Positions 47,234 to 60,185 of a stretch of 64,000 nucleotides of DNA are shown here, in pieces. Within the stretch, counting starts at the first letter, position 1. Every line of letters starts with the position of its first letter. The notes below the pieces were generated by a model, which worked only from the letters and a program-made list of their open reading frames with translations, was not told the origin of the DNA and did not search any database. This DNA is from Puffinus mauretanicus (Eukaryota > Chordata > Aves > Procellariiformes > Procellariidae), in contig JAJKFH010001538.1 in the NCBI GenBank assembly GCA_023333565.1, positions 124,001 through 188,000 of the forward strand, written 5' to 3'. A program made the position numbers and the translations under genes.

Positions 47234-50200
47234 CAATGACCCTCCTCCCCTTTTTTCCATCTTAAGTTTAACGCAGCTTTTCACATTTCACACAAGGATA
47301 TTAAGAAACAAATTAGCCTAGAAACTTCAATTAGTCGTAATCCCAACGAGGCCCCTGGGAAGGGATAACCAAGCAAACAAACTTCCTAACATTTCCCCAG
47401 CCAGGCCAACTGGCAGGATGGTGCTCTCCAGAAAATTAATCAATTCAGTTGCCCAGAGAAAATTGCCCAAGGCGACTTTCTCAGCATTTACAGGAACTTC
47501 TGCCATATGTTAATGCTATTCATGCAGTGTAGGTGAGTGGAAAACTATAAATCATACAAACAACATAGTGGGTTTATATTGTCCTGCTAAAGATCTTATG
47601 TGCCTTCTAGACAAAGTGGAGCTTCAGCAGCTATGCAGCTATTTCAGATAATCAGTGCAAAAGCAGGACTTTGGCATTTTGCTGCACAATTGATCTGTAT
47701 GCTCTGGAGGTTTTCAGTCTTGCTCCAAAATTTCTTATGTGAGATTATTTAAGATCATAAGCCAACCTAATGGGCTTTGGCATATTTTATGTATCAGTTC
47801 TCCTGCTCCAAACAGGGTGGAGCTAGACAAAATTACAAATTATTGTGTGCATTTGCCTTTTATAGCAGAAGATTATGCATACATAGCTGAGGACAGTAAT
47901 AAAACCGTAATAAATAAAATACAATCCCCTTTCTGAGAACCCTTTTCCAGACATGTCTCCAGTGCACCCAACCCTGTGGGACGAGGACACCTGTGACTAC
48001 CTTCGGCTGTGACAGTAGTGCTCACCTTTCAATGTGTGACCCGTACGGAAGTGGAGAGGAGTGCTGTGAGTGTAACGTAGCTGATAAGGTTTACTCATGT
48101 ACTTTACTGTTTCTGAGTTTTTCTGGCAATTACTGGAGTGAGATAAAAGTGTTCCAGGAAGAGAGGAGCAGGAGAAAAAAAAAAAACCTCCAAATATGCA
48201 GAGGAGTATCTTAGTTTTACAGATGCACATGCATTGATCAAAATGCCACCTGCACACCCTGGCTGGTACTCTGAATTATACGGTTTCCCTGAGCTTACAG
48301 GATGCATAAAATATATGTTTAATGAAGCACTCACCAGTTTGCAGATCCAGAGGCTTAAGAAGTGGAGTATAGGATATATATGCCCAATGCCTGTTCACAA
48401 CAGATTATTTGAGAGCAAAAGAGGAAAAGGGATCCATCTCGTCATAGTAACTATCTTTAATTTTTATGACTTAGTAGATGGAGACCCAAAATGTTCAAAA
48501 TAAGTTCAGATGCTATCTGGCATCTTTCGGGGACGTGCAGGTCCTTGTAGCATATTTAGTAAAGCTAGCATGCTACGTAAAGGTGAATCATTTAGCAGCG
48601 TAAGCCAAGGTCCTAACCTACATATCGAGATGTAAGAGGAGGTGCTGGGGCGGCCCCTCACCAGTGCAGAAGGCGGCTGAGCCGTGGCCACAGCCATACA
48701 GAGGTGACTGTGGAGGGGGATAACAGCCACCAAATATTGCTGTAACATGGAACCTGGTCAAGACTTTTTGCAAAACACTTGTCTGAAGTTAGGTTGGGTA
48801 CCCACTCACTGGTTGACGTTCAGGTACTGAATTGAGAAGTCATGGGCCATATCACCTTTAGGGGTGCCTGCATCTCTGCATTGACTTCACAGGGGTCAGA
48901 GGATGGCTGCACTTCTCACTTAGATGTCCTAGGCAGGATGAGGCCAACCCTAAGTCTGTCTGCGCAACTCAATGTCTGGCTGGGGTCCTCACACACCGGA
49001 GGGTTGAGATGGCGATAACCGTGGGCAGTTCAGCTCTGTCCTCTCTCTTCAGCCCTTTCCATGCAGTTCAGGATCCCAGGATCCCACCAAATTTGGAGAC
49101 AATTTGATATAAAAGTGCATCTTTCATTTGCAGAGCTCCTCTTGATAGAGCCTGATGCTGTGATCCTAGAGGCAGTCTGAGGCAGGGAGAAGCAGGCAGA
49201 ATGTGTTATCCTCCCCACCCAGAGCTCTGCCCATCTGTCCTCCAGTGCCCACATCTGCTTGTGATAGGGATGGACTACACATTCGTGAAACATTTTGGTT
49301 CAATTTGAATTTATTTTCTGTAATAGTTAACAACAATTTCTAATCGGAATGACATCTGCTGATGGATGATAATAGTCCCCCAGAATTGAAATGGATACTT
49401 ACTGAAATCTTTAGTTCAATCCTTATTAAAATGTCAGTGACTGCCAGTTTTAAATACACATTTTTAATCGTGAAAATTGTTATATGAATTACAATCAAGT
49501 CCTAATACGGCCAACTTAGAACAAAATATATTGGAAAATACATTTCAAGCTATTGCTTGGACTACAGCCTAATACATCTTAACTGTAATAATTGCTTTCT
49601 CTGAATAGATTTGGTCACACAAGAAACACACTACTAAATTTTAGGAGGGAAAAAATGGAAATAAAGAACAGGCTTCTTTTCACACTATTTTTGTTTCAGT
49701 GTGCATCAAATCCTGTTTTTATAACTTATTAATGATAAATTGATCTCAGGAGATATTAACTCTGTATTTACACAGTGTTTAGACATGCTGGGGGCTGTTT
49801 TAAATGTACCAGCTGCTCAGAGCTGATTTAAGTACACAGATGTTCTTATTAGCATAACATTCAAATTCGATGCTCTTCTTATCAGCATCCTCCAAATGCA
49901 CAAAAACAACAGCACCAGCAGCACAGGAGATTCATGCAGGAAAAGCCCCTTCTCCCCCTGGGACCTCCCCACGGGCTGAACTTGCAGCAAAATGCAGCTT
50001 GATCACCCCATCGTACCCCTCTGGGTCCTCTCTCTTGTGTAGGTCACCCCTGGTGACAATAGGTGTGATCCCAGCATGGGTGGTGGTGATGGAGAGATGG
50101 GGCTTCTTGCAGACGATACGGTGAAGCTACATGGGTTCGAGGCTGAATAGCCCTTGGGTTACATGTAAACAACTAAAAATGGAGATGACCCTCTGCTTGG

Positions 50201-53200
50201 TTTTGTTTTGGTGCACTTTGTTGTGTTTGCGCGGTTATTGCTGCTGTGCTTTCCTCTGCGGTGATTTTTTTCAGCTCTGCTCTTGCCCTTGCTTTGTATT
50301 TTGGAGGCATGAGCTGTAATGGGAAGTAATGTTAGTGGTCTTTGAACCAAAGGAACTGCAGATAATGACAGCAAATTGGTGTCTGGCTCCGTGAATTGCA
50401 TGTTACAGAAATGTGCCTGAATCACAGTTCAGGACTGGAGTACTAGAGGAGTGAAAAGGTCAAATCCAAACCCGGAGTGACTCTTTTCTGGCATGTTTTA
50501 ATGTTGCAGGCAGGTCGATCCACCTCTTAGTGGACAAAGCAGCAGAAGCATCATTACGGCTTTTCTGAATCATCTTGGACTTCTGTCAGGCTTTCACAGT
50601 AATCTTCAAAGTTAAAAAAGTTCGTTTAAGTTTTCTTTTCTTATTGGGTATTTCTATACTTTCTATTGCTAATCACGATAAAAATTACACCAATTATGAC
50701 ATACTTATAAAGCAAATGTTATCACAGGGGATATAAAGCCCTTTTACAAAGAGGCTGTTCTCTCCCTGTAGCAGAGGTATGAGAATAACCTTTAGCTCCT
50801 CATTTTCAGTTTTCCATTTCAAGTCCTACATTGTTTCCCAGAGAAAAAAAAATGTATTTTTTCTACCCATGAACGGGAATTTTATGAAAATTTCATGAGG
50901 AAATCTCCATTCATTTCAGCTCAGCCTCCTAAACCCACCACACTTCCATAGTATGAATAAACACCTGGACTTCTGAATATTTTAGGCCAATATCCTTTTT
51001 TTTTTTTTTTTTATTTGACCTTCCACTATTCTTTATGGCTGTTAAGCAACTTTGGTCCCCAAGCATTTTCTCACTGGGATGTTTTATGTATATAATTTTC
51101 CACATATATATTTTTGTTCTTCATTTTTCCTTGCAGCAAATTTGAGCAATACCTCATAGCATTTGATGCCTGCATTTTAATACCTTGTGGTTTTAGACTG
51201 TATGATTTCAATAAGTAGAAGCTTTAGTCAAGAGATCAGGACCATATGAGGAGCACAGAAAGCTCCTTGTTCCCCCGTAAGAAACATCCAGCTACCCAGT
51301 AGAAATATAAAGTAATGACAACAACAGAACTGGAAACAACTTCAAAGTCAAACTGATATCTTGTGAAAGATGAGGAAAATATTACAAAGAAAATATCAAA
51401 GGCTCAAGAAGGATTTTCCTAGGCACTTTGTTACAGAAGTCTTTACCACCCCCTGCAGAGGCAATCAAGACTAATGGGAACATTAGTACAGCCGAGGACT
51501 ACATATCAAAAGAGTCCCTGGAGCAAATAACACCCAGTAACTAGAGCATCACTGGCACCATACTCCAAACCACCCCCCTCTGTCACAGAAATGAGTAAAA
51601 GGGTCGTAAACAGCAGAGAGAAAATTTTTGCCTTGTGACTGCAAATAAGCACCCAGCAGAGCTGTTAAAAGTTGCTTGCTGAAGAGAAAAATATGATTCT
51701 TCCAGTTTTATGGGCCATGTTCAGATAGCTCTTACTCCTATACCATAAATCCAATTTTCACATAGATTAAACGGAAAGCCATCACAGGCTCTGCTGAATA
51801 ATGCACTGGATTGTCATGCCTCTGCTGCGTGATGTGCACCGAATCAATCCTCTTCCACGCTCATGTATGGCTTTGCAGTGCAGTGGCATCCACGGCTGCA
51901 GTGGTTGCCAGCAATACTGCAACGGTTGCCACCTTGGATGCTTGGTTTTATAGCAATACTTCCCGCTCTAGGCATGAGAAAAACCACAAATACCATCATA
52001 GATGTTCATGTGGGGTCTCAGTTCTTGCATAAACACTTAGATTATTTCTGTAAATTTTTAAATTAAACTTAATTTAAAAAAAAAAAAAAAGGTTACGATA
52101 AAGTTTAAGCTAAAAATACACAGCCAGAGGTGGCTTGAGCAATATCTGATTCCCCTGGAAGAATGCTCATAGAGGTAGCTGCAATGGGCTGTGGTCACGG
52201 CAGCGTTCAAGGGCACATGAGGAGGAAAGCAGATAATGCAGAATGCATCTCGCAAGTGTGGTATTTCTCATCAATTTAGAGAGTGTGTTTTTGTGCACTG
52301 ATGGCAGTAGCTCACAAAATGCTTGAGTTCCACGGTTTTGGCAAAGCTGGAGATCCTCCCAGGAGTTGATGGCTACACTTGTGGGGAACTGTTTCTTTGC
52401 AAAAAGTGCTTTTTCCAAGTGTAGCATTAAACACTGGTTCTCTTCTCAAAAATCACAATGTCCTGATTGGTCTCTCAAGTACTCTGATGTTTGCTGATAT
52501 CTCCATAAGTGTGAATAACAGAGCTTGAATCTTACTGATTTGCAAGAACTTAGCAATATTATGAATATGAAGTATGTTGTAGAGTGGTGCCATATAAAGC
52601 ATGCTGTGTGCCATGATTAATGCTAAATGAAAAGAAATGCCACTGACTGTTTATGTGTTTCAAATAAACAACCCGAGTCAGCTGATGCAGCAGAGGTACT
52701 CTGAAGTTGTTCCTTGCAATGTTTAGATCAAAGGAAAAGATCAAATCTCTAACCAAATACTGCCCGATATACATAAGATATTGCATCATGCATGGGACAG
52801 CACCTCAGTCGTTTACATATCAACGTTTGTATATTTTTCTTTATTTTGTTTTTATCCTTCAAGTCTTTAAGGGTATTTGAGAAATGTGGCAGGCTTTCCA
52901 TGTGTGCATCCACTGACGACCAACTTGAGACACTTCTCTGAAGGCATGGTCCTGCTCTCATGGTAATCAGTGTAAATTTAATCCTCCCCTGGTTCAACAG
53001 AAACAGGGTTGGATTTGTTTGTTATTCGGCATTCCTGACACTATTTGCTTCTGGTCTGCATGCTTACATTTCTGTTAATGATGATAATTTTGTCCCAAAA
53101 CCAATGTTTTGCTGGGTGCAAGTACACTAGGGAGTATTCGCCTGTATGCTTGTTTCATCATTTAAACTGCTTTAAGAGAGGGCTTAAAAAAAGTTATCTC

Positions 53201-54059
53201 CATTTTTATTATTCACATCTACATGTTGAAATTGATCTTCTCATACTAATGTGAAGAACAAAATCCCAGGCACGTTAAAATCACTGGGTTTGGGGGGTTT
53301 CCTTGGACTTCACATGAACGAGGCTTTCATCCAGGACTGCTGTACCCTTGTTCTTAAGCCATTTCTGCCAGTCGGTGTCTTTGAGGGAGTGATACCTGGC
53401 TTAAACTTCTGAAAATGCAACCAGGCTGACTCAGGGCAAGCCACCTTCTGCTAGAAAGCTTTGCAGAGAGATCTGTTTAAATGCCTGCTGTTCTGTGCCC
53501 TCCGGTTCAGCGCTGAATACTAAACATGTTTTGTTAAAATGAGAGTGAGCTTGAATGCTTCAGACTTGAATCTTATGTGAAAATGGGTAGCTAAAAATAA
53601 ACCCATAGAGATTCCTGGAAGCAACATTGGGATGTGGGTGGGAGAGATGGGCAAGACGTTTTTGAGATGTCAACTCTTCTTCTCACTCAGTGGGGTTGAA
53701 AAATTTAAATTCTAAAAATTTTCCTGAAACAGTATTCAGCATTACGAATTTGAGTTTTCGATCAGAGCATCACATTCAGATGTTATCACACTGTAATTTT
53801 GTCTAGGTTTGTCCTTGGAACTTTTTTAAACCAGAAGTGAGCAACAATTTCTAAAATGTAAAGTCACTTCAAATCAGAAAATATTTTTTCCAAAAAATTA
53901 GAGATGCGTGAGGCTTGTCAAAGCTAAACCTTCACCACACTAGTCACAGCCTACTGAGCTGATGTTGCCCAATAATAAAATGGTTTTTTTGCAAAAGTGA
54001 GTGGTGACCAGAGAGAGAGCGAGCGAGCGAGCTGGTACTCAGCGCCCCACACTTCCCAG
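47234..54059. other. Non-coding stretch
   Basis: I see no repeat family or gene. Homopolymer runs are A12 (48175-48186), T17 (50996-51012) and A15 (52076-52090). A (GA)n(GAGC)n stretch lies at 54010-54032. Frames at 47993-48503 and 52167-52427 look mildly protein-like but have no matching splice sites or family. Confidence 0.5.
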
Positions 54060-54134
54060 CATTTACTTAATCCCCGAGGGAGCACCTGCAGCATAACCCA
54101 CAGATTGGAAATTACTCTAACGTCCCTGTTCCAG
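54060..54134 (+). other. Exon-like segment, 25 codons, phase 0 to phase 0
   Basis: The acceptor CCCCACACTTCCCAG is pyrimidine-rich, and the donor CTGTTCCAG|GTAAAG is strong. The 75 bases are open in one frame (HLLNPRGSTCSITHRLEITL and five more residues) and start and end on codon boundaries. No domain is recognised. It lies 580 bases upstream of another exon-like segment on the same strand at 54715, and the two could belong to one transcript. Confidence 0.2.
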
Positions 54135-54714
54135 GTAAAGGCCGGTTCTACAGGAGAACACTTGCCAGACACAAATGACTGTGTCAATGGAATAAGCACT
54201 TTGACAAGTTCTTCGTGTCTTCGTTTCACACGCGTGGGGTGCCTGGTGGGCGTGGGCTGCCTGTGGCTCTGGACGTGCTCATCTATAAGATTTTATTCAG
54301 GTAACAATTTCAGCTGGATGTTGACAACTGGATAAAATTTGTGTGGGGACACTTGCAAAAGGCCGTGTTTTATCACGGTGGCACAGACAAGGCACAGTGC
54401 TTCTATAAATGTTTTATGCTGTCTAGATTGCAATTCAGTATAGAGACTAAAAAAAAGGTGCAGTAGTAAAACCTACTGTGGTCGTGCCGCAGTTCTCCTC
54501 GCCCACTTCTGTGCTCACTCGATTTCTTCTCTTTCCCTCCAGTCCCAGAGCTGTCACCAGCCCATTTCTCTCCGGAGCAGATTTAACTCTGTTTCTGTCT
54601 GTCTGTCATCTTCTCTTCCTCACTATTAGGACCTCAGCTGCTTCCCTAATTGCACCGCCTTCCATGACATAGGTATTTTCATAACTCCAGTAAAAGCTGC
54701 TTATTATTTTACAG

Positions 54715-54809
54715 GGTGATTTCCAATCTGTTGTCAGATTAGTTCCTGGCAACCTGAGCGCAAGCCACTGATGGCTGGATAGCTTCATGCAAGTTTAATG
54801 AAGCACAAG
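54715..54809 (+). other. Exon-like segment with consensus splice sites, probably non-coding
   Basis: A strong acceptor (GCTTATTATTTTACAG) precedes it and a consensus donor (GCACAAG|GTAAGT) follows. All three frames contain a stop, so if it is spliced it is a non-coding exon or part of a UTR. The near-perfect hairpin at 54900-54985 lies 90 bases into the putative intron. Confidence 0.28.
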
Positions 54810-54899
54810 GTAAGTGGAAATACAATGCAGAGAGGAGGTCAGCAAAACAGTTTAATTAATTAAATAAGATAGAATAACTTTAATTTTGGTAAGGGAATG

Positions 54900-54985
54900 T
54901 TATCTTTCTGGAAATGCACCTAAATGCCAGTTCAACTGAGAAGTAACACGTGTGCTTGCATTTAGGTGCATCTCCAGAAAGATAA
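54900..54985. repeat. Near-perfect 28-bp inverted repeat (hairpin, miRNA-precursor size)
   Basis: The left arm (54900-54927, beginning TTATCTTTCTGG and ending CACCTAAATGC) is the reverse complement of the right arm (54958-54985) except at one position. The loop is 30 bases and contains the palindrome ACACGTGT. In + strand RNA the odd pair is A opposite C. In minus-strand RNA it becomes a G·U wobble, so all 28 pairs form. The total of 86 bases is the size of a microRNA precursor, but animal precursors usually have bulges. The alternatives are a small inverted duplication or a hairpin-siRNA source. I do not recognise a known microRNA in either arm. Confidence 0.85.
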
Positions 54986-54990
54986 AAGTC

Positions 54991-55844
54991 TCATCTAGCA
55001 TGTGACAGGAGACATTTCATTTCAAATGAGATAGACAGTCCATGTGCTTCGGATGACACTTGGATGTCTGAATTACAGATAAAGTCAAGGCATTTATAAA
55101 TGAGCACAGTAGCCTTGTATTTCTGAATGACAGAGAAAGCATCACTTAAGGGTTGAGAATAATTAATATTTGCAGTTCCCTGCAAGACCCTTAATCTATT
55201 GCCACAATATACACTACGAAATAGTAAGGTTAAGCTTTTTTTTTTTTTTTTTTGAGTGGGGAAACTGAGAATGACAAAAAGGTGAAGGATCTGCCTGTCT
55301 CCTCCCTGTTCCTTTCTCTCCAGTTCTGACCGAGCACCTCTGCACGCAGGGAGAGCATCCCCGGACCCAGGCCGGGAGGTTGTGGTGCAGCAGCGGCCAC
55401 TCTGCCCAACCCACCCCATCATGCTGCTGCTTGCCCTGAACGTCCTTGCGAAAGTGCTCTTCTCCACGTTGACTTTGCTATTTATCGCATTCCAGACTGG
55501 CCAAGCCCTCCCTCCTAGCCGCTGCGCCCCAAAGGCAGGGACAGACCCGGCTGCGACCACCGTGCTGCTGAGCCAGACCTCCCGCCCTCCCCGCCTCTGC
55601 GTTCCGCTGCTTCGCTGAAGTGGTTAATTTGTTTTAAATACTGTTGTTCTCATGACTCCTGCCAGCTGAGTGGAAAAATGATTTAATTTTCCAGTTTAAG
55701 CATGGCAGATGTGTGTGTGGGAGGGCTGTGAGGGAAAAGGGGGGGGGGGGGTGTTATTGTTTTTAAGGTGACCAAAATCTGGTCCACCAGATTTAATCTA
55801 ACCTACTTTCAGTCCTCTGAAGTGGTGAAGGCTGACACAAGGCT
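54991..55844. other. Mixed stretch with T18 and G13 runs
   Basis: A T18 run (55236-55253) and a G13 run (55739-55751) bracket a GC-rich part. Frames on both strands (54991-55560 minus, 55382-55618 plus) run through it with no recognisable product. I treat them as low-stop GC-rich chance frames. Confidence 0.5.
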
Positions 55845-55868
55845 GCTTTCGTGGCCGGGATGCACAGC

Positions 55869-55894
55869 GGGGTGTGGGGCACGGGGGTGGGGGG
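55869..55894 (+). other. G-quadruplex motif with very short loops
   Basis: G-tracts of 4, 4, 5 and 6 are separated by TGT, CAC and a single T. Short loops and long tracts make this a strong quadruplex candidate. It stands about 120 bases after the G13 run and within a CpG-containing GC-rich segment (55845-55985), so this is a small G-rich hotspot. Confidence 0.8.
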
Positions 55895-57346
55895 TTCCTG
55901 CAGCCGTGGGTCCATGATGGGGCAGAGACACAGCCGCCGACGCTGGGGTGCGATGACCCCAAAGGGCGGAAGCGCGGGGGTGGTGTAGAGAGCAGCTTTC
56001 GGCTGCTCAGACCCTGCACAAGGTTTCCCAGAAACCACGTCCCTGCTCAGTCTTGCTGCAGAATTGGCAGCAGCAGGACAGGCTCATGAACTGCGTTTTG
56101 CAAAAACCCTCTCTGTAACCTGTTCATCCCATTGCGATCCCCTCTCGCCTCCGATGCGCAGGCATGCCTCTGCCAGACTGCAGCGGATTTACACGTTATT
56201 TGTTTGACTTAAAGTGTGTCTTGCTTTAGCATTCAGTCATATGTTGTGAAGGTCAGAGCCCTGCTTTGAGTTTGGCCTAAAAGGTGAAAAGCTGTAAAAA
56301 AACCCAACAAATGTTAGTAAGCTTTTTCACTTCCCACTGTAGGTACAGACAAGACTTGAATGATGCACGCAGGAGTGTTGGGCAGGAGTTGAAAGAGAGC
56401 TAAATTTTATTTTTTATCCTTTTCTTTCTGTTCTCCTTCAACAAGAACAACCAGTTGTAAATACTTGGGATGTAGGCTTCAGTAATTGAACGGATAATTT
56501 GGCACAGAAATATCCAAAGACAATGTCTCATGTTAATCAAAAACCTGTGATAAAAGAACAGTATGGTCTGTTATTCATAATTAGTCTTATCTTGAACTAT
56601 GGAGGCTAACGATATCCAAAACAGCAATTTTAGCTCCAGAACAGTGAGCCATCACAATATGCAGCACAGCAGGAGACAGAACTGCTCACTGACTGCCAGC
56701 TCTGTCCCCATTGTTGCGTCTCCTACATGCACACTGCACCTATTATTAACTTGCACCAGCCCCTCCTATGCCAGTAATCTGTTTTTCAAACAACCTGCAC
56801 TGTGCCTTTGCCTAAGGCAGAGGCAGGGCACCATCCCAGGCAGAGGGGTGCAATGGCAACGTCCTTCTCCTCTGGGAATGGCAGGCAGCGGGGAACTCCG
56901 AGGAAAAGCAGTTCAAGGTATTTCCCTTCTAGGTTTGTAACTCTCACCCAGGAATCTAAATTTCAGTGTTACTGGTAACAGCTTATTAATAGAAAGAAGA
57001 AACCAACGATCAAGGATCTCACAGTGGAAGAAATGTGACGTACTTTGAATTATTCTGCACAGAACACAATCTTCAAAAATATCGTTTTCCTTTACACTTG
57101 GAAATTACAGCCTCTGTTTTTGAGTTATTGGATGAGGAAACAAGAAGCAGCATTTGTGTGATGACTGAAAGAGACATTACAATGTACAAATGAAAATTCA
57201 TTACAAACATAATGCAACAAGAAAGAATGCAAATGTACAGACATGGGTAAATGGCAAATAATTTCAGCAAAGAGAAACACTGTGTATTTAGTGGAAAATG
57301 ACACAGTAAGGTGTCTCTGCACACTTCAGATGAGAACCACATTAAT
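55895..57346. other. Non-coding stretch
   Basis: No gene or repeat family is recognised. The first 100 bases continue the GC-rich segment and the rest is A+T-rich. A 113-codon + frame (56599-56940) has no recognisable domain. Confidence 0.5.
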
Positions 57347-57943
57347 TCATTTCAGAGCTGGTTCATTACTATATTTTGATAACAGTGCTACTTCGTGTGG
57401 TAACGGTGGAATTTGTTCTGAAAACCTGCTCCATCCTGATGGAAAATACAAGTGTACGGCGGTGCAGTAGTGGCAACAGATGGCAAGAGAGGGTAACCTG
57501 GTTTGGAAATGCTGGGAAAGATGGAGAGCACTGGTTTGGGTTGATGGTTTAAAGTATGACTTGAGGTCATGGATCTGGAGATCTGCAGCCTGCTCCATCT
57601 CACTGGGAATGTCCTGGAGCAGGATGTGAAGACTTTCCCTCTCCCCCATTGTGTTTAGAAGGTGAGTACTCAGCCTCAGATCACATAGGAGAGAGCAAAA
57701 AGGGGAGATGGTGTTAAGGTTTACTTTGTTGATATCTGTAAAACATTGTAAAATCACCATAGGTAATGTAACCTCAAAGGTCAGAGTCAGTTCGTTTCGA
57801 ATCATGCGCTGCAAATACACGGTACCAAACGTTGCACCGGACCACGAGTGAACTGTAACCTCATGTGTCGGCACTTGCCTTGTGAACCTCCTGAGCCAGA
57901 CCACAATGCTGTGCCCTGGGAAGGCTTTGGGAGGTCCTTTCAA
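57347..57943 (-). other. Long minus-strand open frame (198 codons), unrecognised
   Basis: This ATG-to-stop frame is the longest in non-GC-rich DNA in the window. With a stop frequency of about 6% per codon, I estimate that well under one frame this long is expected by chance in 64 kb. The central part (residues about 75-140) contains NTMGERESLHILLQDIPSEM and looks like ordinary soluble protein with mixed charge. Cys and His residues cluster near CHYCTAVH. I see no domain I know and no signal peptide. It could be a single-exon or last-exon coding sequence, a decayed transposon or retrocopy frame, or chance. Confidence 0.25.
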
Positions 57944-60185
57944 CTTGTCTCAGTGATGCGAGGGTTAGAAAGGTGGAGTAGTTTTGTTTTTTTCTTTAAA
58001 TCTTGAATAAGTACAGGAACTGCTATTCTACCATTGCTATGTCAAAAATTGCCAATCACAGGTTTGAGGAGGTTTTTCTCTGCCCCTTTTAACCTTCTCT
58101 GTTTTTGCAAATTAAAAGAAGTTTTCCCATCAATTTCTACTTCAAATAAGTAGCGTTTATGCTGGGGAAAAACTCTTCAAACTGCTCAGAAATTGAGCAG
58201 TAAATCAATGGCAGCTTCAGAACAAATTAGCGATGCTGAGAAACTGAAATGAAGTCATGGATTGATGGGAAGGTTTTCAGAATGACACACAAGTCGAAAC
58301 CACACTTTTTCAGTTGAGATCTCTGGATATTTGTCTCTGAGAAGCTGATCCTTCCCCGACTGGCTCAGAATTGACAAACCTCCACGAGAAGGCAGCTGTA
58401 CCTTGTACTCCGAGACTACCCAATTCAGTAGCTCTTTAAACACACTCCAGATTTTCCAGCACCAGATAAAATCCCACTGGTGGCTCATCTCCATGCCCAA
58501 TATGAAACATTTGCTTACCTGCCTGGTTTTAGATAGGAGTAAAGCCCTCCTCTTGTTTATTCATGAGTAACATCATTATATAGAAACAGAGCATGTGGAA
58601 ACCAGCTTTTAGGTGCTCTGACATTCAGCTGTCAGCCCCAAGAAAACTAAATATTTGGGGCTGAAGATATACAAGGAGATACACTGTTGGTAATCAGGAG
58701 TAAATGAAGCGTTAAGAAGGAACCAGCTGTTCGGCGAGCAGAACTGCACTGTCCATGAGGAGCGAGGGTGCACCTGAGGCAGCAGAAGCTTTTCTGTTCC
58801 TTCTTTTCTTTTTTTTTGGCTCTACCTTGCAGCTGTTGTAGGCAAATGGGAGGGGAGAAATGACAAAGGGATATGAATCTCAGTTCTGATGGCTGTAGTA
58901 TTACATGTAGGTTTACCGGTGGAGAAAGCACTGCAATGTATCTTAAGTATTTTTAGGGTAAAAGGACCATTGAGCAAAGATTAACCATTCTGGAGCACTA
59001 ACACTGCGTGAAAAGGCATCATTATATCTGGCAAGTGCTGCTTTCTGTCGACAGCAACCTGTTATTTGACTTTAGTTATTTATTTTTGTTAAATGAAGGG
59101 TACCTTTCCATGCGATACATTTTTAAAGTGTTAACCTAAGGAATGGGATATATTTCAGGGGACACAGGGGCTATTACCTGTTTTGCCTGTCCCTTTAATA
59201 TGTGCTGCTCATCACTCCATCCTTTTTCACATTGAAGCTTCTTTGGAGTGGCTGACATCCTGTATTTGTTGGTCAGGCAGCAAAAGAAACACGGTTTCCT
59301 TTAAGTACCTCGCTTAGGAGCAGGATATGGAAATGATCCAATTAATCATCTACAATTTCTTGCAAGCACATTAGAATGAGATCACAGTGTTCATGCAAAG
59401 GAAATCTTTTCCATGGCCATGCTTAATTTTGTTGAATAGTCTCAGTGTTGTCATATCCTGACTCTCCTGTACCTGGTGGTTCATGCTCAGGCTTTTCTTG
59501 TTCCTAGTTCCTTCACTCAATTAATCCTTCTTCCTTACGCTAGCCCTGAAATGTCATCTTCTGCACTGGCTCAACATGTCTGTTTGGTGATTAATCTGCC
59601 TCATGTCTGAGCTCTGAGCTGATTTTAAAAGCCTCAGCAGCCTGGGACTTCCTACGAGGTTTTCCATTTCCTTTTCTTATTTACTGTAGAAAATTGCTGA
59701 TGGAAGAAAAAAAGTTCTCCTTTTGCTCATGGAAAATACATCAGAAACAGTTTCAAGGAATAGCTGAGGTCCCTCTGGCTAAAACAGGAAGGCAGAAACA
59801 AAAAGGGGAAGATGAGTGTGAGAGCATCCGGATTTTGGTCCCAAGATATCTGTGTAATAAACTGAAGTACTGAAATACCTAACCCACCACGTTCTTATTC
59901 ACCCTGATGCATGTGGGCTCTTGCTGAAAAAGAGGGATGGAGAAAGGGGAGAGAGGATAAGCAGGGATTATATAGAATATTACCATAGGTTATCAACAGG
60001 TTATCATCCAGAAACCTGTTCCTACAGTATATTCTTTCCTCCCCCCCGATGGGTTATTCTGAAATGCTCGCTCTGGTGCCTCATTACGAAGCTCCAGCAT
60101 CTTCACGATGAAATAGTTCAGCAAGTACAGTTTTGTTCTGGAGTCGGGGGATGCTGGAGCAAGTTTCCATTCTGCTCAGCCTGTC
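57944..60185. other. Non-coding stretch
   Basis: I see no gene or recognised repeat. T-rich runs lie at 58800-58820 and the remainder is plain A+T-rich DNA. Confidence 0.55.

Noticed and set aside
50129..50145. GGGTTCGAGGC resembling a tRNA T-arm / B-box
   Set aside because: No A-box, acceptor stem or cloverleaf could be drawn around it. No tRNA gene found anywhere in the window.
54991..55560. 189-codon minus open frame
   Set aside because: It crosses a T18 homopolymer (read as a lysine run) and a GC-rich block, with competing frames on both strands. No recognisable product.
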